Source of the DNA: Cupriavidus sp. D39 | GTDB taxonomy: Bacteria > Pseudomonadota > Gammaproteobacteria > Burkholderiales > Burkholderiaceae | Reading direction: 5' to 3' | NCBI RefSeq assembly: GCF_026627925.1 | Contig: NZ_JAPNLE010000001.1 | Coordinates: forward strand, 434,001-498,000 | Length of the DNA stretch: 64,000 bases | Shown: positions 1 through 9,538 of the stretch, piece after piece | Numbering within the stretch: position 1 is the first letter of the stretch | Layout: every line of letters begins with the position of its first letter | Position numbers and translations under genes: made by a program | Notes under the pieces: generated by a model | Databases searched by the model: none | Told to the model about the DNA's origin: nothing | Seen by the model: the letters and a program-made list of their open reading frames with translations, nothing else

Positions 1-237
1 GAGATGCACTACCCCGAGCGGCCATCCGGCACGCAGCTGGTGAATCCGGACTTCGCCGCACTGGCGCGCGCCTATGGCGCGCACGGCGAAACCGTGACCT
101 CCACCCAGGACTTCGCGGCCGCATTCGAACGCGCACGATCGAGTGGCAAGGCAGCACTGATCGAAGTCCGTACCGATGTCCGCGCGGTGACGTCGCGCCG
201 CACTCTCGCCGACCTTCAGGCGAGCCTCCCTCAGTAA
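1..237 (+). CDS. Thiamine-diphosphate enzyme, C-terminal fragment
   Basis: The reading frame is open from the first base and stops at 235-237, so only the last 78 or so residues are present. The [15 protein letters not shown] stretch followed by a short helix and the ending ALIEVRTD is the usual C-terminal ThDP-binding domain end of acetolactate-synthase-like enzymes (benzoylformate or oxo-acid decarboxylases belong to the same family). The substrate cannot be told from this fragment. It lies 38 bp upstream of an aldehyde dehydrogenase on the same strand. A 2-oxo-acid decarboxylase feeding an aldehyde to that enzyme would make sense, but that is inference. Confidence 0.7.
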   Translation, partial: EMHYPERPSGTQLVNPDFAALARAYGAHGETVTSTQDFAAAFERARSSGKAALIEVRTDVRAVTSRRTLADLQASLPQ

Positions 238-275
238 GGCCGGGTGGCGGGCACCGCCAACTCAGCCAGTCTCCG

Positions 276-1852
276 ATGAAAGGACTCAAATTGTCCGATA
301 TCTACGAAACACTTGCGCTCTATATCGACGGAGAATTTGTCGAATCCGATGGCCGCCGGACTGAGGAGGTGCGCAATCCCGCCACGGGCGAGGTCCTTGC
401 GCACTTGCCGCACGCCAGCCGTGCGGATCTCGACCGCGCGCTGTCCGCGGCCGAACGCGCCTTCGTATCCTGGAGCAAGAACTCTCCGCTGTGTCGCTCG
501 CGCATCCTGCGCAAGGTCGCCGAGCTCGCGCGTGAGCGGGCCTCCGAGATTGGCAGGAACATCACGCGAGACCAGGGCAAGCCGTTGAGTGAAGCCATCG
601 CCGAAGTCCTGAGCTGCGCGGAGCATGCCGAGTGGCATGCGGAGGAATGCCGCCGCATTTACGGCCGCGTGATTCCGCCTCGCCAGCCAAATGTGCGTCA
701 GATCGTGGTGCGGGAGCCAGTGGGTGTCTGCGCCGCGTTCACCCCATGGAATTTCCCGTTCAACCAGGCCCTGCGAAAGATGGTGGCCGCGCTGGGCAGC
801 GGTTGCACGCTGATCCTCAAGGGACCGGAAGATTCGCCCAGCGCCGTCGTGGCGCTGGCGAGGTTGTTCCACGATGCCGGCCTGCCTCCTGGCTGCCTCA
901 ACATCGTGTGGGGCGTGCCGTCTGAAATTTCGGATTACCTGATCCGCTCGCCGATCGTGCGGAAAGTATCCTTCACGGGTTCAGTCGGTGTCGGCAAACA
1001 GCTCGCCTCGCTGGCCGGTGCCCACATGAAGCGTGGCACATGGGAACTCGGGGGCCATTCGCCGGTGCTAGTCTTCGACGATGCGGATGTGGACACCGCG
1101 GCCACCATGCTTGCGCGCTTCAAGGTCCGCAATGCAGGGCAGGTCTGCGTATCGCCGTCCCGCTTCTTCGTGCAGAGCAAAGTGTACGACCGCTTCGCCG
1201 CGCGGTTTACGGAAACACTGGCATCGATCAAGGTCGGCAATGGCCTGGACAGCGGTGTGGAGATGGGCCCACTCGCCCACGCCCGCCGCGTGGTGGAAAT
1301 GGAAGCCTTCGTGGACGACGCGCTTGCCCGCGGCGGAAAGATTGCCACCGGCGGCGCCCGGCTAGGTCACACCGGCCATTTCTTCGCACCGACCGTCGTT
1401 ACCGACCTACCAGCAGATGCTCGTCTCCTGACCAACGAGCCGTTCGGCCCCATCGCGCCACTGCTGCGCTTCAGCGATCCACAGGACGCTATCGCGCGAG
1501 CCAACGCCCTGCCCTTCGGCTCGTTACCGACCTACCAGCAGATGCTCGTCTCCTGACCAACGAGCCGTTCGGCCCCATCGCGCCACTGCTGCGCTTCAGC
1601 GATCCACAGGACGCTATCGCGCGAGCCAACGCCCTGCCCTTCGGGCTGTCGTCCTATGTCTTTACCGAATCACTGAAGACGGCGACGTACGCAAGCGGCG
1701 CGCTGGAGGCCGGCATGGTCAACATCAACCATTTCGGCAGCGCCCTGGCGGAAACGCCGTTCGGCGGTGTCAAGGACAGCGGTGTCGGCAGCGAAGGCGG
1801 TACGGAGAGTTTCGACGGCTACCTGGTTATCAAACACATCACGCATTGCTAG
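276..1852 (+). pseudogene. NAD(P)-dependent aldehyde dehydrogenase, broken by a tandem duplication
   Basis: Both parts are clearly aldehyde dehydrogenase: PWNFP, the nucleotide-binding FTGSVGVGK, the general-base Glu in ELGGHSP and the catalytic Cys in [11 protein letters not shown] 125-bp segment is repeated head to tail (1396-1520 and 1521-1645). Since 125 is not a multiple of three, the frame that starts at 276 ends prematurely at 1556, and the true C-terminus, including the conserved FGGVKDSG region, continues in another frame to 1852. Without one repeat unit the gene would encode about 483 residues, the normal family length. The family oxidises aldehydes such as succinate semialdehyde to acids; the substrate is unknown here. 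The duplication may be real or an assembly error. Confidence 0.85.
1396..1645 (+). repeat. Two tandem copies of a 125-bp segment inside the aldehyde dehydrogenase gene
   Basis: Unit one is 1396-1520 and unit two 1521-1645. They are identical apart from the last base (c at 1520, g at 1645). The unit begins TCGTTACCGACC and ends GCCCTTCGG. No IS or inverted repeat is at the junction. The near-perfect identity means the duplication is very young or is an assembly artefact. Confidence 0.95.
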
Positions 1853-1934
1853 CGGACAAGTGCCGCGCAAGCACCTTGCGCATTCATTGACCGGCGCCGC
1901 AAAACAACTACACAAGAGTAAAGGAGCACGACCC

Positions 1935-3272
1935 ATGGCACTCAAGACCATTCAGGAGATTCCCCGGGAAATCCCGGTCATCGCCGAACCCGACGTCCTC
2001 GTCGTTGGGGGAGGCTCCGCCGGCCTTGCCGCCGCCTGCGCCGCATCGCGCGGCGGCGCGCGGACGATGCTGATCGAACGCTACGGCTTTCTTGGCGGCA
2101 CTTTCGCCGCGGTGACGCTCGGCGGCATCTGCGGTACGCATATGATCGTTGACGAACAGCGGCTGGCGCGCGTGGTAGGCGGCATCTATCTCGAACTGGA
2201 AGATAGGTTGAAGCAACGCGATGGCTTCCTCGATCCGCTGCGCCACGGAAAAATCGTCGGCTCGCCGTATGAATCCGTCGCATTCAAGATGGTCGCGGAT
2301 GACATGGCAGCGGCCCATGGCGTAGACGTGCTGCTCCACACCTATGCCGTCGGCGTGCAGAAGGACGGCCAGCGAGTCACCGCCGTGATCGTGGAGTCCA
2401 AGGCGGGCCGCGGCGCCATCGTGCCGCGCGTGGTGATCGACGCGTCCGGCGACGGCGATGTCGCTGCGCATGCCGGCGCGGATTTCGAAGTCGGCAAAGG
2501 CGACGAGAGACAGTTCGGATCGTCGATGTTCCGCTTCGTCAACGTGGACGTGGCGCGCGCCGCGCGCCTGACCCGCCCGCAAATGCGCGACTTGCTGGAA
2601 AGCGCCGTCGCCGAAGGCTATCCTCTACCCCGCACCACTATCGGCATGCATATCAACCCGATCGACGGCGTGTTCCATCTCAATGTGACCAAGTTGGGCG
2701 ATGGCGACGGACTGCCGTTCAACCTGCTCGACCCGGCCCAGCTGACCGAGGCCGAGCGCACCGGTCGACGCCAGGTATCAATGTACGAGGAGGTATTCCG
2801 CAAGTACGTGCCTGGATTCGGCAAGGCCCGGGTCATCGATATCGGTGCCGGCGTCGGCATCCGCGAGAGCCGGCGCATCCGTGGAGACATGACACTGACG
2901 GAAGCCGATGTGCGCGGGTGCGTGAAACCGGACGACCGCATTGCCTGTTCCTCGTGGGCTCTCGAGAAACACGGTGCCGGCCGCGACACCGTGTGGGACT
3001 TCCTGCCCGACGGCGAGTGGTACGGCATCCCCTATGGCTGCCTGCTGGTGAAGGGGTCCGACAACCTTGTTGTGGCTGGCAGGAACCTGTCTGCCTCCCA
3101 TATGGCGCAGGCTTCCGCGCGAATCGGTGGCGCCTGCTTCGCCATGGGCGAGGCGGCCGGGACGGCAGCTGCCATGTGCCTGGCGCATGATGCCAATCCC
3201 CGGGCAGTGCAGGTGAAGCCCTTGCAGGCACGGCTGGAAAGCGAGGGTGCGATCCTGACGCCGCGCGCCTAG
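1935..3272 (+). CDS. FAD-dependent oxidoreductase (FAD_oxidored family)
   Basis: This 445-residue protein starts at ATG 1935, chosen because AAAGGAG lies just upstream. Near the N-terminus it has the Rossmann dinucleotide motif VLVVGGGSAGLAAACAASRGG-type (GxGxxG at about residues 25-30), followed by an acidic/arginine end (LIERYG). The C-terminal half has the FAD-binding DNLVVAGRNLSASHMAQASARIGG region and ends with a helix typical of the FAD_oxidored (PF12831) family. It is probably a soluble flavoprotein that oxidises a small organic acid or alcohol. It follows the aldehyde dehydrogenase by 82 bp on the same strand, which suggests one catabolic operon. The substrate is not evident. Confidence 0.8.
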   Translation: MALKTIQEIPREIPVIAEPDVLVVGGGSAGLAAACAASRGGARTMLIERYGFLGGTFAAVTLGGICGTHMIVDEQRLARVVGGIYLELEDRLKQRDGFLDPLRHGKIVGSPYESVAFKMVADDMAAAHGVDVLLHTYAVGVQKDGQRVTAVIVESKAGRGAIVPRVVIDASGDGDVAAHAGADFEVGKGDERQFGSSMFRFVNVDVARAARLTRPQMRDLLESAVAEGYPLPRTTIGMHINPIDGVFHLNVTKLGDGDGLPFNLLDPAQLTEAERTGRRQVSMYEEVFRKYVPGFGKARVIDIGAGVGIRESRRIRGDMTLTEADVRGCVKPDDRIACSSWALEKHGAGRDTVWDFLPDGEWYGIPYGCLLVKGSDNLVVAGRNLSASHMAQASARIGGACFAMGEAAGTAAAMCLAHDANPRAVQVKPLQARLESEGAILTPRA

Positions 3273-3356
3273 GCACCGCGTCACTTTGCCAATCCAAGGC
3301 CCCGCGAGGCGACCAGATATACAAGGCATGAGCGGCTCGTTACCAGCAAGGCAGGC

Positions 3357-3821
3357 ATGCGAGCGGTTGCAAACGCGTGGCTCGCCCGGAGCGGATTACA
3401 CTTCGAGGCGCATGCCATTGCCGCGAACTCCACGATGAAACAGACGCGCCAGCGGGAAGGCGCGCGGCGCCTCCTTTGCCCCAGCAGCGTATTGCTGCTC
3501 GAAGTCAGAGCGCGGTCGCGGCACTTGTGGAACGTGGCCCGTCGCGACTCTGCCTTTCCGCTGGAAGCTTACTGTGCCGCCGTACACCTGGACCTGCGGC
3601 GATGCCTTGAGCGCGATGCGGTTCGGGAAGCAGTGGTGCTGGTGGCTTGCGCGGCTGAATTCGCGCTGCCGCTAGCCCCGTTACTGCTTGAACGTTGCGC
3701 AAGCAAGGTCGCGATCTCGCGCGACCCTGCCTTGCGTTCCCTGTACTGGGCGTCCACTCGCCGCTTGCATCAGGCAGGCCGCACGCGCTTGCCTTGGCGA
3801 GATGGCATGCCGGCCGGATAG
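3357..3821 (+). CDS. Hypothetical protein, uncertain
   Basis: An open frame of up to 154 codons with fairly consistent G/C at third positions. No domain is recognised, and it is rich in Arg, Ala, Leu and Cys. There is no clear ribosome binding site at 3357; an internal ATG at 3435 is an alternative start. It lies between the FAD oxidoreductase and the convergent LysR gene. It may be a non-functional open frame in GC-rich DNA. Confidence 0.3.
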   Translation: MRAVANAWLARSGLHFEAHAIAANSTMKQTRQREGARRLLCPSSVLLLEVRARSRHLWNVARRDSAFPLEAYCAAVHLDLRRCLERDAVREAVVLVACAAEFALPLAPLLLERCASKVAISRDPALRSLYWASTRRLHQAGRTRLPWRDGMPAG

Positions 3822-3892
3822 CGGCCTGTCCGGTGCGATATGGCTACGCGCGAGAGGTTCGCCCTGCTCGACGATAGAACCAGCCGGCCAGG

Positions 3893-4804
3893 CTAAACGA
3901 CCTGCCTGGCTTCCTCGGCCTCTCGCAACAGCCAGCGGCGCAACATTTCCAGCTTGGGGTCATTCCGCTTGGCGGCCGGATAGACCAGGCAATAGGCGTC
4001 GGCGGTGGTGAACGGCTCGTCGAAGGGGACAAGCAGCCGCCCGAGCAGGACATCGTCGTTGACCAGCAGGCGCGGCAGAAGAGCCACGCCCAGGCCGGCG
4101 ACGGCGGCCTGCATGATCATGTAGAAGTGTTCGAAGCGCGGGCCCGCCCAGGCGTTGACGTCTTGCACGAGCTTGGCGTCGAGCCAATCGCGCCACCAGT
4201 TAGGCCGACGGGTCTGCTGCAACAGCACATGTCGACGGAGATCCTCCGGGGCATTCAACGGGAGCTGGCTGGCGAGGTAGGCGGCGGAACAGACCGGTAC
4301 CACCTCATCCCCTACCAGGCGGTGCGACAGCACCGAGGGCCAGTCGTTGTTGCCATAGTGAATCGCCGCATCCAGTGGCTCGGCATCCGTATCGAAATCG
4401 AAGGGCCTCGCCCGCGTGGCGAGGTTGACCAGGATTTCCGGATGCTCGTTGCTGAAGCGTTCCAGCCGGGGGATAAGCCACTTGACACAGAACGCGGGCG
4501 GCGTCGCCAGGTTCAGGATTCCGCCCTTGCCCTGATGGGCCAGCAGGTTGACCGTGGCCGCCTGCATCTGCTCCAGCGCCGCGCGAATGTCGCGCACATA
4601 AGTATGGCCTGCATCGGTCAGCACCAGCCTTTGCTTGACGCGCTGGAAAAGCAGCACACCGAGATACTCTTCCATGACGCGAATCTGCCGGCTCACCGCG
4701 CTCTGCGTCAGATTCAGCTCCAAAGCCGCCTTGGTGAAACTCAGGTGTCGCGCCGCGGCCTCGAAGGTACGCAGTGCAGCGAGAGAAGGTAGTTGCCAGC
4801 CCAT
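3893..4804 (-). CDS. LysR-family regulator, GcvA type
   Basis: This 303-residue protein begins MGWQLPSLAALRTFEAAARHLS and has a winged helix-turn-helix over about residues 7-65 (SFTKAALELNLTQSAVSRQIR), then a periplasmic-binding-like effector domain. The motif TPPAFCVKWLIPRL and the PLDAAIHYG region are typical of the GcvA subgroup. It converges with the 1-3.3 kb catabolic run and may control it or an unseen divergent gene to its right. Its length is normal and there are no interruptions. The effector cannot be predicted. Confidence 0.85.
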   Translation of the reverse strand: MGWQLPSLAALRTFEAAARHLSFTKAALELNLTQSAVSRQIRVMEEYLGVLLFQRVKQRLVLTDAGHTYVRDIRAALEQMQAATVNLLAHQGKGGILNLATPPAFCVKWLIPRLERFSNEHPEILVNLATRARPFDFDTDAEPLDAAIHYGNNDWPSVLSHRLVGDEVVPVCSAAYLASQLPLNAPEDLRRHVLLQQTRRPNWWRDWLDAKLVQDVNAWAGPRFEHFYMIMQAAVAGLGVALLPRLLVNDDVLLGRLLVPFDEPFTTADAYCLVYPAAKRNDPKLEMLRRWLLREAEEARQVV

Positions 4805-5213
4805 CGTGCAAGGTTATACCAATCGCTCATGGGATGACAACTACATATCGCTTGAGCGTCCCCTCTCCAATCTTCCAGAATGAGTCCACGCATTTGTTGC
4901 CGCCGTGCCGAGCTTCACGGTCATTTCCAAATGAAGTGACGCGCGGTGGAAAAACCCATCACGCACAGGCGTCAACCGCGGCTCTGGTGCAAATTGCGGG
5001 CGCGAGCGAAAAACGGCGTAATCGCCGTTCCATCATCGTGCTGAAAGCACTGCCTTCCAAACAGCAGGCGCAGTGGGATCTTTGAGGTGCAGCTTTGTGA
5101 GGTTGAGTTTACCTTTTCGAATGCGATGCCGCAGGCGAGGCGCGAACAAGCACCCGGCGACCCCTCCCGCGCCCCACTTGCCCTGCGCCGCTGATTTTTC
5201 TCCCTAATCTAGA
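4805..5213. other. Non-coding stretch upstream of the LysR gene
   Basis: About 400 bp without a convincing gene. It should hold the LysR promoter (reading left). Short open frames here lack start signals and codon bias. No strong inverted repeat was noticed. Confidence 0.5.
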
Positions 5214-5474
5214 CTAGAGCTGTGTCAGGATTTCCGCGATGCGGGGACTTTTCTCGGCCTCCCTGTAGGCGAGGGCTCTGACGAGATCTCCGCGCCTTCT
5301 TCTGGTCTCATTCGGAAACTTCGCCGTCACAAGATCGAACTTCTTCTGCACCCATGTATGCACGTCCGGCAACTCGGCTTGAAGAATGTCGGCCGCCCAT
5401 TTGTCCAAAGTCAACGTACTCCTTTCGCCACCCTCGTCAACGATGGAATAGTTTGTCTTCTCGTCATCAAACAT
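5214..5474 (-). CDS. Small hypothetical protein
   Basis: An 86-residue hydrophilic protein starting MFDDEKTNYSIVDEGG and ending RIAEILTQL. It is rich in charged residues, has no membrane segment, and contains a basic RRRRGDLVRAL helix in the C-terminal half. I do not recognise a family. It stands alone on the minus strand, between the LysR control region and a palindrome-bearing intergenic segment. Confidence 0.55.
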   Translation of the reverse strand: MFDDEKTNYSIVDEGGERSTLTLDKWAADILQAELPDVHTWVQKKFDLVTAKFPNETRRRRGDLVRALAYREAEKSPRIAEILTQL

Positions 5475-5590
5475 GCCTCGCTCCCTGAGCCGGCTACCGG
5501 CCGCTCGACTTATACCTTAACCATGCATAGTTAAGCGGATGGTCTGCTGGCCGCCTTGCCAGCGAAGGGACTTAGGTACACTGGCAATGT

Positions 5591-5604
5591 ATGTATCGAT
5601 ACAT
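5591..5604. promoter_or_regulatory. Perfect 14-bp palindrome
   Basis: ATGTATCGATACAT is a perfect dyad, and a further copy of the half-site, ATACATAC, follows at about 5609-5616. It sits upstream of the minus-strand gene at 5214-5474 and just before a terminator-like hairpin. A small repressor operator is possible; no regulator is assigned. Confidence 0.4.
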
Positions 5605-5626
5605 CGCAATACATACAAACTCAGCA

Positions 5627-5646
5627 GGCCGGTGGAAACACCGGCC
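5627..5646 (+). terminator. Hairpin with 8-bp stem and GAAA loop
   Basis: GGCCGGTG pairs perfectly with CACCGGCC around a GAAA tetraloop, followed by the pyrimidine-rich tail TCTTCATTTC. It resembles an intrinsic terminator on the plus strand, although the T-run is interrupted and no plus-strand gene precedes it directly. Confidence 0.45.
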
Positions 5647-5809
5647 TCTTCATTTCAGCGCGCTCTATTCACCGAAACGGGTAAGGGAAGGACCGCAGCC
5701 GACCCACAAGAGACACTCGCAATTCCCGCAAGCGGTCATTCAACGTTTGAGATGAGCGCCAGCCGGCAGTGTATGAAGCCCGCTTGTGGCTGTCCGATCC
5801 ACAGCGGGG

Positions 5810-6346
5810 CTAGGGGCCTGCATCGCTTGCGATTTTTGAGAACTTAACGAATGCGACGATTTCTGGAAAGGGCCACTTTCCGACCTCGAGCACTTGCAGT
5901 TTCGAGATTTCGCCATCTTTCGGAAGGTCGTCGAATTGGTCATGGTGGACGGAAACGAACCAGGCCCAAAACGCTTTCGCTTCGATGGGGATCTTCCCCG
6001 CAAGAAGCTGAAGCATCACCACGCCATCCATGATGAATTCGGCCGTCAGCTGAAGAAGCGGCCCGACGTTAATCGATGCATCTGGATCGCGATCCGCGTG
6101 TTTGAAGAAGTTGTACGGGTAGTTTACGCTCATAAGGAACGACTTAACTTCATCGTCCCGGCGTGCCGCGGCGTTCTTGACCGCACTTTGCACACCCTTG
6201 CGCTTTCCCACGTCGCTCAAGATCTGATGAGCGGACGCCACGATCGTGTGTATCGCGATTGCATCGCGCTCCTCGAAGAAGAGCAGGATCGCCTCGCGCA
6301 GTTGTCGTGAGGCCGCCTCGATTTTCGTCACGATTTCGACTTGCAC
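5810..6346 (-). CDS. Hypothetical protein, 178 residues
   Basis: A soluble, mostly helical protein beginning MQVEIVTKIEAASRQLREAI. The segment FFKHADRDPDASINVGPLLQLT is distinctive, with a possible His/Asp pair. It has no signal peptide or membrane helix. Codon usage matches neighbouring genes, so it is probably genuine. I do not recognise the family. Its neighbours give no functional clue. Confidence 0.6.
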   Translation of the reverse strand: MQVEIVTKIEAASRQLREAILLFFEERDAIAIHTIVASAHQILSDVGKRKGVQSAVKNAAARRDDEVKSFLMSVNYPYNFFKHADRDPDASINVGPLLQLTAEFIMDGVVMLQLLAGKIPIEAKAFWAWFVSVHHDQFDDLPKDGEISKLQVLEVGKWPFPEIVAFVKFSKIASDAGP

Positions 6347-7083
6347 GCGGCCTCCAGGCGCCTACCGTTGAAATTCAGCGGCACGCTTTAGCGCGTCCGC
6401 TGCAATGAATTGCTGATTGCACCTAAGGTGCTGAATGACATAGAGATTACCCAGACCGGGTCTCCTTATCAATCAAGATTCATACGAACACCGCCAGTGT
6501 CCGCTTTGCGCAACGACTACCAACTGTCCGCTGGCCGGCAAGCGCCCGATCGACCCCGAGATCCGCTACTCCGGCGCCAGCCGGCAGAAGCCGACCCACA
6601 ACGGCCTTTCAACATTCCAGCTAGCGGACGTTCGTTTGCCGTGCGATCCGATGATCGGGAATAGAGCGTGGTAAGGCATCGCACCAAAGATCGACAACAA
6701 CACACGATTACCGCCGCAGCCACCGGTACACCGCGATTAGCAAGTCGACGCCTCTGGTTGTCAAGACGCTGTTTTGGGCACCGTTAGTATCAGCCCCTTC
6801 TGGCAGGAACCGCGCAATTTCGGCTAGTTCTTCGGCACAAAATCTGAAGTCCGGAAAACCGATTGGTCCACTTTTTCAGTCCGACGGACACCAGTGATCG
6901 TCCCATGTTCGCTGGTTGTCTGCAAGCGCACAACCACGGCTCCTCCGATCATGAAGTATTTTCTCCTATGCTATAGTCTCTGCACTCACGTGACTGGCGC
7001 ATACAGATAGAGCACTATCGGGGAGCGTGAGGTTGCTAGCCGCCGCGCGCCTGGGCATTACCTACTATCCTTGGAGATGGGTT
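6347..7083. other. Long intergenic region upstream of the LysE-type gene
   Basis: No supported gene in about 740 bp. The right part is AT-richer (TATTTTCTCCTATGCTATAGTCTC near 6958-6981 in two adjoining pieces) and probably holds the promoter of the exporter at 7084. Short open frames at 6410-6664 lack a ribosome site and family signal. Confidence 0.5.
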
Positions 7084-7716
7084 ATGCCTGATTTCGCACA
7101 TTTGCTCATGTTCGCTCTTGTGGCGTTGGGAATGGTTTTAACGCCGGGGCCGAACATGATTTATCTAATTTCCCGCTCAATTTGCCAAGGTAGACGCGCA
7201 GGCCTCATTTCGTTGGGAGGCGTTGCTCTGGGCTTTGTGTTTTATATGCTCTGTGCGGCATTCGGAATTACGGCTTTCGTATTTGCGGTACCTTACGCAT
7301 ACGACACGCTTCGCTTTGGCGGCGCTTTGTACCTTCTATATCTTGCCTGGCAAGCGGTCAAACCGGGCGGACGGTCCGCGTTTGCAGTGCGCGACCTACC
7401 GGTCGATACCCCAAGGAAGCTCTTTAGCATGGGGTTTATCACTAACCTGGCGAATCCAAAAATCGCCGTCATGTATCTGTCTCTGCTTCCCCAATTTATT
7501 ACGGCAGGACACGGCAGTGTTCTTACCCAATCGCTGGCGCTCGGCAGCGTTCAGATTTCGATCAGCCTCGCTGTGAATGCACTTATCGTCGTGACGGCCG
7601 GATCGATATCTACCTTCCTGTCAGGACGCCCGCAGTGGCTATTAGTGCAGCGCTGGCTGATGGGAAGCGTTCTGACAGGTCTGGCGGTGCGGATGGCATA
7701 CGAATCCAAGAAATAG
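7084..7716 (+). CDS. LysE/RhtB-family amino-acid exporter
   Basis: A 210-residue inner-membrane protein. The start at ATG 7084 is preceded by TTGGAGATGG. It has the family hallmark LTPGPNMIYLISRS near residues 19-32 and about six hydrophobic segments, including the SLGGVALGFVFYMLCAAFG and GALYLLYLAWQAVK helices. The family exports amino acids such as homoserine, threonine or lysine; the substrate is not defined here. Third-position GC is lower than in flanking genes, which hints at separate acquisition. No regulator gene adjoins it. Confidence 0.88.
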   Translation: MPDFAHLLMFALVALGMVLTPGPNMIYLISRSICQGRRAGLISLGGVALGFVFYMLCAAFGITAFVFAVPYAYDTLRFGGALYLLYLAWQAVKPGGRSAFAVRDLPVDTPRKLFSMGFITNLANPKIAVMYLSLLPQFITAGHGSVLTQSLALGSVQISISLAVNALIVVTAGSISTFLSGRPQWLLVQRWLMGSVLTGLAVRMAYESKK

Positions 7717-8245
7717 CGACACCTTGTCAATACGTCGGCGAAGGTGAAAAACATTTCATTGGGTTCCGAAAGGAACACTGCGCCTCAACCCTGCTCGCCC
7801 CGCGGCACGATTGCGACAAACGCGCATCCTGTTCGGGGCGCGCTGCGCGCATTTGCCGATGCTATCAAGCTCGACGAGCTTTGAGAGCGCTGGATGGTCA
7901 AGGAAGGTGCCACGTTCGTCGATTCGGCAATGCTGGGGTGAACACGGCGCCTGCACCCGGCAATTGTCAGCAATCCAGGCCTTAGCCGCGAATGTCTCAA
8001 ACTGGCCGGTTATAGCCGTCCGATCCGGCAGCCTTTCTCGACTGAACGACCATTGAAACTTCCCCGAAGCTGCCGCCGCAAATACGCACCAGGCGAACGG
8101 TCGCGTTTCAAGCTGGTCCGGCGCCCGCAGCGCGTCGTCGCGCACGGGCCGTCCCGTGCGACAATTTGGGTAGCGGCTGAGCACCCGCCGCGCCTGAGCG
8201 CCCATGCCGCACCGCGACACGTCAGGCCATTCAGGGCCATACATC
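7717..8245. other. Intergenic region upstream of the AraC-family gene
   Basis: About 530 bp with no convincing gene on either strand. It contains CGAATGTCTCAAA at 7990-8002, which recurs at 15147-15159. The right end should hold the promoter of the interrupted regulator that starts at 8246. Confidence 0.4.
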
Positions 8246-8342
8246 ATGAACCGACAAACACCGGCTTTGTACCCCGACTGGGTAAGGCATGCCGAGCCGA
8301 TAGAAGGCGTCGAGCGCATCGAAGCGTGGTTTCTGTGGCGCG

Positions 8343-8467
8343 TCACTAAACGTTGAACCGGTTTCCCTTCTCCGACCACGGCGAGGAGCGATTCCGCTCA
8401 TTCAGCTTTGAACTTGTGACTCACCTATCTTTGAATATTCTCGACCTGTCTCACTGAACCTTGAACC
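8343..8467. repeat. Left-end array of 17-bp transposase-site-like repeats
   Basis: Copies at 8343-8359 (TCACTAAACGTTGAACC), 8398-8414, 8421-8437 and 8451-8467 (TCACTGAACCTTGAACC). The inner two are weaker. The shared pattern is TCACTnAACnTTGAACC. Irregular spacing and common orientation resemble multiple transposase-binding sites at one transposon end. Confidence 0.75.
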
Positions 8468-8572
8468 ATCTCGCGCTGCGAGATAGTCACTTCAATCGCG
8501 GGAAATCCCGCCCCGCTTTCCAAGTACCCCAAGTGCCGTGCACACCGGTTGCACACGCGCGAATCACGCAAC

Positions 8573-9538
8573 TCAGCCCGCAAGAAACGCCGCGAAACGG
8601 TCAATGTCCACGTTCCCGCCGCTAACGATGATGCCCACGCGCTTGCCCATCAGTTCGGCCTTCATGCCGCGTGCGGCGGCGAGGCCTAGGCAGCCGGTTG
8701 GCTCCACGACCAGCTTCATGCGTGACGCAAAGAAACGCATGCCATCGACCAGCTCCTCGTCGCTGGCGGTAAGGATATCGTCGACATCACGGCGAATGAT
8801 CTCGAACGTGTGACGGCCTAGGTGCTGCGCCTGCGCGCCGTCGGCGATGGTCTTCGGCGTATCGATATGCACGATCGCGCCGGAGCGGAACGATTGCTGG
8901 CCATCGTTGCCGGTGGCTGGCTCTACGCCGTAGATCTTGCACCGTGGCGCCAGTGCGCGTGCGGACAATGCGGAGCCGGAGAGTAGGCCGCCGCCGCCCA
9001 GGCAGACGAACAGGGCATCGAGCTCGCCCGTTTCCTCGAACAATTCCTTGGCGGCGGTTCCCTGGCCGGCAATCACGTCCGGCTGGTCATAGGACCCGAT
9101 CAGCGTCAGGCCCTGTTCCTCCGCCAGCTTTTGGCCGATTGCCTCGCGGTCGTCGGTGTACCGATCATAGAGCACCACCTTGCCCCCGTAGCCCTTGGTC
9201 GCCGCCACCTTGGCAGCCGGCGCGTCGTGCGGCATGAGGATCGTCGACGGTATCCCCAGCAATGCCGCCGACAGTGCGATGCCCTGCGCGTGGTTGCCGC
9301 CGGAGAAGGCGAGAGCGCCCCGGCGGCGCTGCGCGGCATCGAAGCGCGCCAGCGCATTGAATGCACCACGAAACTTGAAGGCACCAGTGCGCTGCAGGTT
9401 CTCGCACTTGAAGAAAAACGCGGCGCCCAGTTCCTTGTCGGCGGTCTGGGAGCGCATCACGGGAGTGCGGTGGGCAAAGCCTTCAATCCGGCGCGCGGCC
9501 GCTACCACGTCATCGAAGGTTGGAAGATTCAGCATCAT
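8573..9538 (-). CDS. PLP-dependent serine/threonine (or threo-3-hydroxyaspartate) dehydratase
   Basis: A 321-residue fold-type II PLP enzyme. The lysine motif KFRGAFNAL (Lys near residue 55), the substrate loop SGGNHAQG and the phosphate-binding CLGGGGLLSG are all present, and the C-terminal SGGN closes the active site. It has no ACT regulatory domain, so it is not a biosynthetic IlvA. The length fits catabolic serine/threonine dehydratase or threo-3-hydroxyaspartate ammonia-lyase, which deaminates hydroxy-amino acids to keto acids. It is the only intact gene inside the 1834-bp mini-transposon and is transcribed against the interrupted regulator, so it looks like transposon cargo. Confidence 0.85.
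   Translation of the reverse strand: MMLNLPTFDDVVAAARRIEGFAHRTPVMRSQTADKELGAAFFFKCENLQRTGAFKFRGAFNALARFDAAQRRRGALAFSGGNHAQGIALSAALLGIPSTILMPHDAPAAKVAATKGYGGKVVLYDRYTDDREAIGQKLAEEQGLTLIGSYDQPDVIAGQGTAAKELFEETGELDALFVCLGGGGLLSGSALSARALAPRCKIYGVEPATGNDGQQSFRSGAIVHIDTPKTIADGAQAQHLGRHTFEIIRRDVDDILTASDEELVDGMRFFASRMKLVVEPTGCLGLAAARGMKAELMGKRVGIIVSGGNVDIDRFAAFLAG

Noticed and set aside
231..872. Long minus-strand open frame opposite the aldehyde dehydrogenase
   Set aside because: Antisense of a clear enzyme gene in GC-rich DNA; composition is that of a shadow frame.
7756..8379. 207-codon minus-strand open frame overlapping the AraC start
   Set aside because: No family signal; it overlaps the reconstructed regulator N-terminus on the other strand.
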